DNA from: Anaerolineae bacterium
GTDB lineage: Bacteria > Chloroflexota > Anaerolineae > Aggregatilineales > Phototrophicaceae
Assembly: GCA_014379235.1 (NCBI GenBank)
Contig: JACMMD010000225.1
Span: forward strand, 1-6,945
Direction of reading: 5' to 3'
DNA: 6,945 bases
Numbering within the stretch: the first letter of the stretch is position 1; the number at the start of each line of letters is the position of its first letter. The notes under the pieces were generated by a model, which was not told the DNA's origin, made no database searches, and worked only from the letters and a program-made list of their open reading frames with translations. Shown here piece after piece: positions 6,328-6,945 of this stretch. The position numbers and the translations under genes are program-made.

Positions 6328-6945
6328 ATGAACCTTGCAGAGAGCTTTCGCATCGCGTTAAGCGGTTTGGCGTCCAACCGACTGCGTGCCGTGCTGACGA
6401 CGCTTGGCATCATGATCGGCGTAGGTGCGGTTATCAGCCTTATCAGTTTGGGACGCGGTGTGGAAAACTTCATCGCGTCGGAGTTCGAGCAGCTTGGTGC
6501 GAACATTTTATTTGTGACTTCAGCCTCGCCCGAAAGCGCGACGCGAGATCGCATTGAGCCGCTGACGACGTTGGAGGCGCAGCGCTTGACGACTCCCGGT
6601 ATTGCGCCAAGCATCGCGCAGGTTGCGCTCAGTTATGGCGTACAGGCGAGTGTATCCTCCGGCCCGGAAAGCGGCACCTATGGCGTTAGCGGCGTGACGC
6701 CGAACTTCACCGAGGTGCGCGTCTGGTATCCGCGCAACGATGGGCAGTTCATCACTGAAGACGACGTGCAAGATGCATCGCGGGTGGCTGTGCTTGGCGT
6801 ACAGATCGTTGAAGATTTGTGGGGCGACAAAGAATTTGACCCCGTTGGCCAGACTATCCGCATCAACGACTTTGTTTTCACTATCGTCGGCGTGATGGAA
6901 GAGCAGGGTTCGGCGTTGAGCAACGAAGACAGCAGCATCTTCATC
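6328..6945 (+). CDS. MacB-type ABC transporter permease (3' end cut by window)
   Basis: This is the membrane permease partner of the ATPase just upstream. The frame is open from the ATG at 6328 to the last base, giving 206 residues with no stop. The N-terminus MNLAESFRIALSGLASNRLR, then TLGIMIGVGAVISLISLG (about 25-42), is the standard amphipathic lead and first transmembrane helix of MacB/LolC/FtsX-type permeases. The extracytoplasmic MacB core domain follows: ENFIASEFEQLGANILFV (47-64), a YGVSGVTPNF segment, VAVLGVQIVEDLWGD (163-177), and PVGQTIRINDFVFTIVGVMEE (182-202). A full-length member has about 400 residues, with three more helices near the C-terminus, so roughly half is present. In MacB itself the ATPase and permease are fused; here they are separate genes. 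The Shine-Dalgarno is weak (ACGGAC is the best nearby), and a palindromic repeat lies just upstream. Confidence 0.93.
   Translation, partial: MNLAESFRIALSGLASNRLRAVLTTLGIMIGVGAVISLISLGRGVENFIASEFEQLGANILFVTSASPESATRDRIEPLTTLEAQRLTTPGIAPSIAQVALSYGVQASVSSGPESGTYGVSGVTPNFTEVRVWYPRNDGQFITEDDVQDASRVAVLGVQIVEDLWGDKEFDPVGQTIRINDFVFTIVGVMEEQGSALSNEDSSIFI

Overview
The window reads as ordinary chromosomal DNA from a bacterium of roughly 55% GC by eye. It carries an F-type ATP synthase epsilon gene, an MreB-type actin homologue, a Rex redox regulator, and the start of a MacAB-like ABC transporter operon. This combination, together with short palindromic and inverted intergenic repeats, suggests a Chloroflexota bacterium (Anaerolineae or a relative). 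That placement is inferred from gene content and protein style and is not proven by any single marker.

Layout. Positions 1-447 (+) hold the nearly complete end of atpC, presumably the last gene of an ATP synthase operon. Positions 448-651 are non-coding and contain two structures: a perfect 13-bp hairpin (473-515) and an imperfect inverted repeat built from 14-bp-spaced units (530-616). Positions 652-1659 (+) encode an MreB/Mbl-family protein with several substitutions at nucleotide-site motifs. It converges on rex (1665-2291, minus strand) with only 5 bp between the stop codons and no obvious intrinsic terminator. Positions 2292-2559 are an AT-rich divergent promoter region between rex and the transporter operon, with two sequences resembling Rex half-sites.

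Positions 2560 to the end (+) form the transporter operon: two tandem, paralogous HlyD/MacA-type adaptors (2560-3948 and 3951-5411), a LolD/MacB-type ABC ATPase (5413-6255), and the start of a MacB-type permease (6328 to the window edge). The first three genes are separated by 1-2 nt and are probably translationally coupled. The permease is set apart by a 72-nt gap containing a GC-rich palindromic repeat.

The ATPase and permease would form the membrane pump, and the two adaptors would form an extracytoplasmic channel or funnel on it. No TolC-like outer-membrane gene is visible. The substrate cannot be read from the sequence. I see no defence system, CRISPR array, RNA gene or transposase. The points most worth checking are the altered MreB active site, the tandem adaptors, the repeat inside the operon, and possible redox control through Rex.
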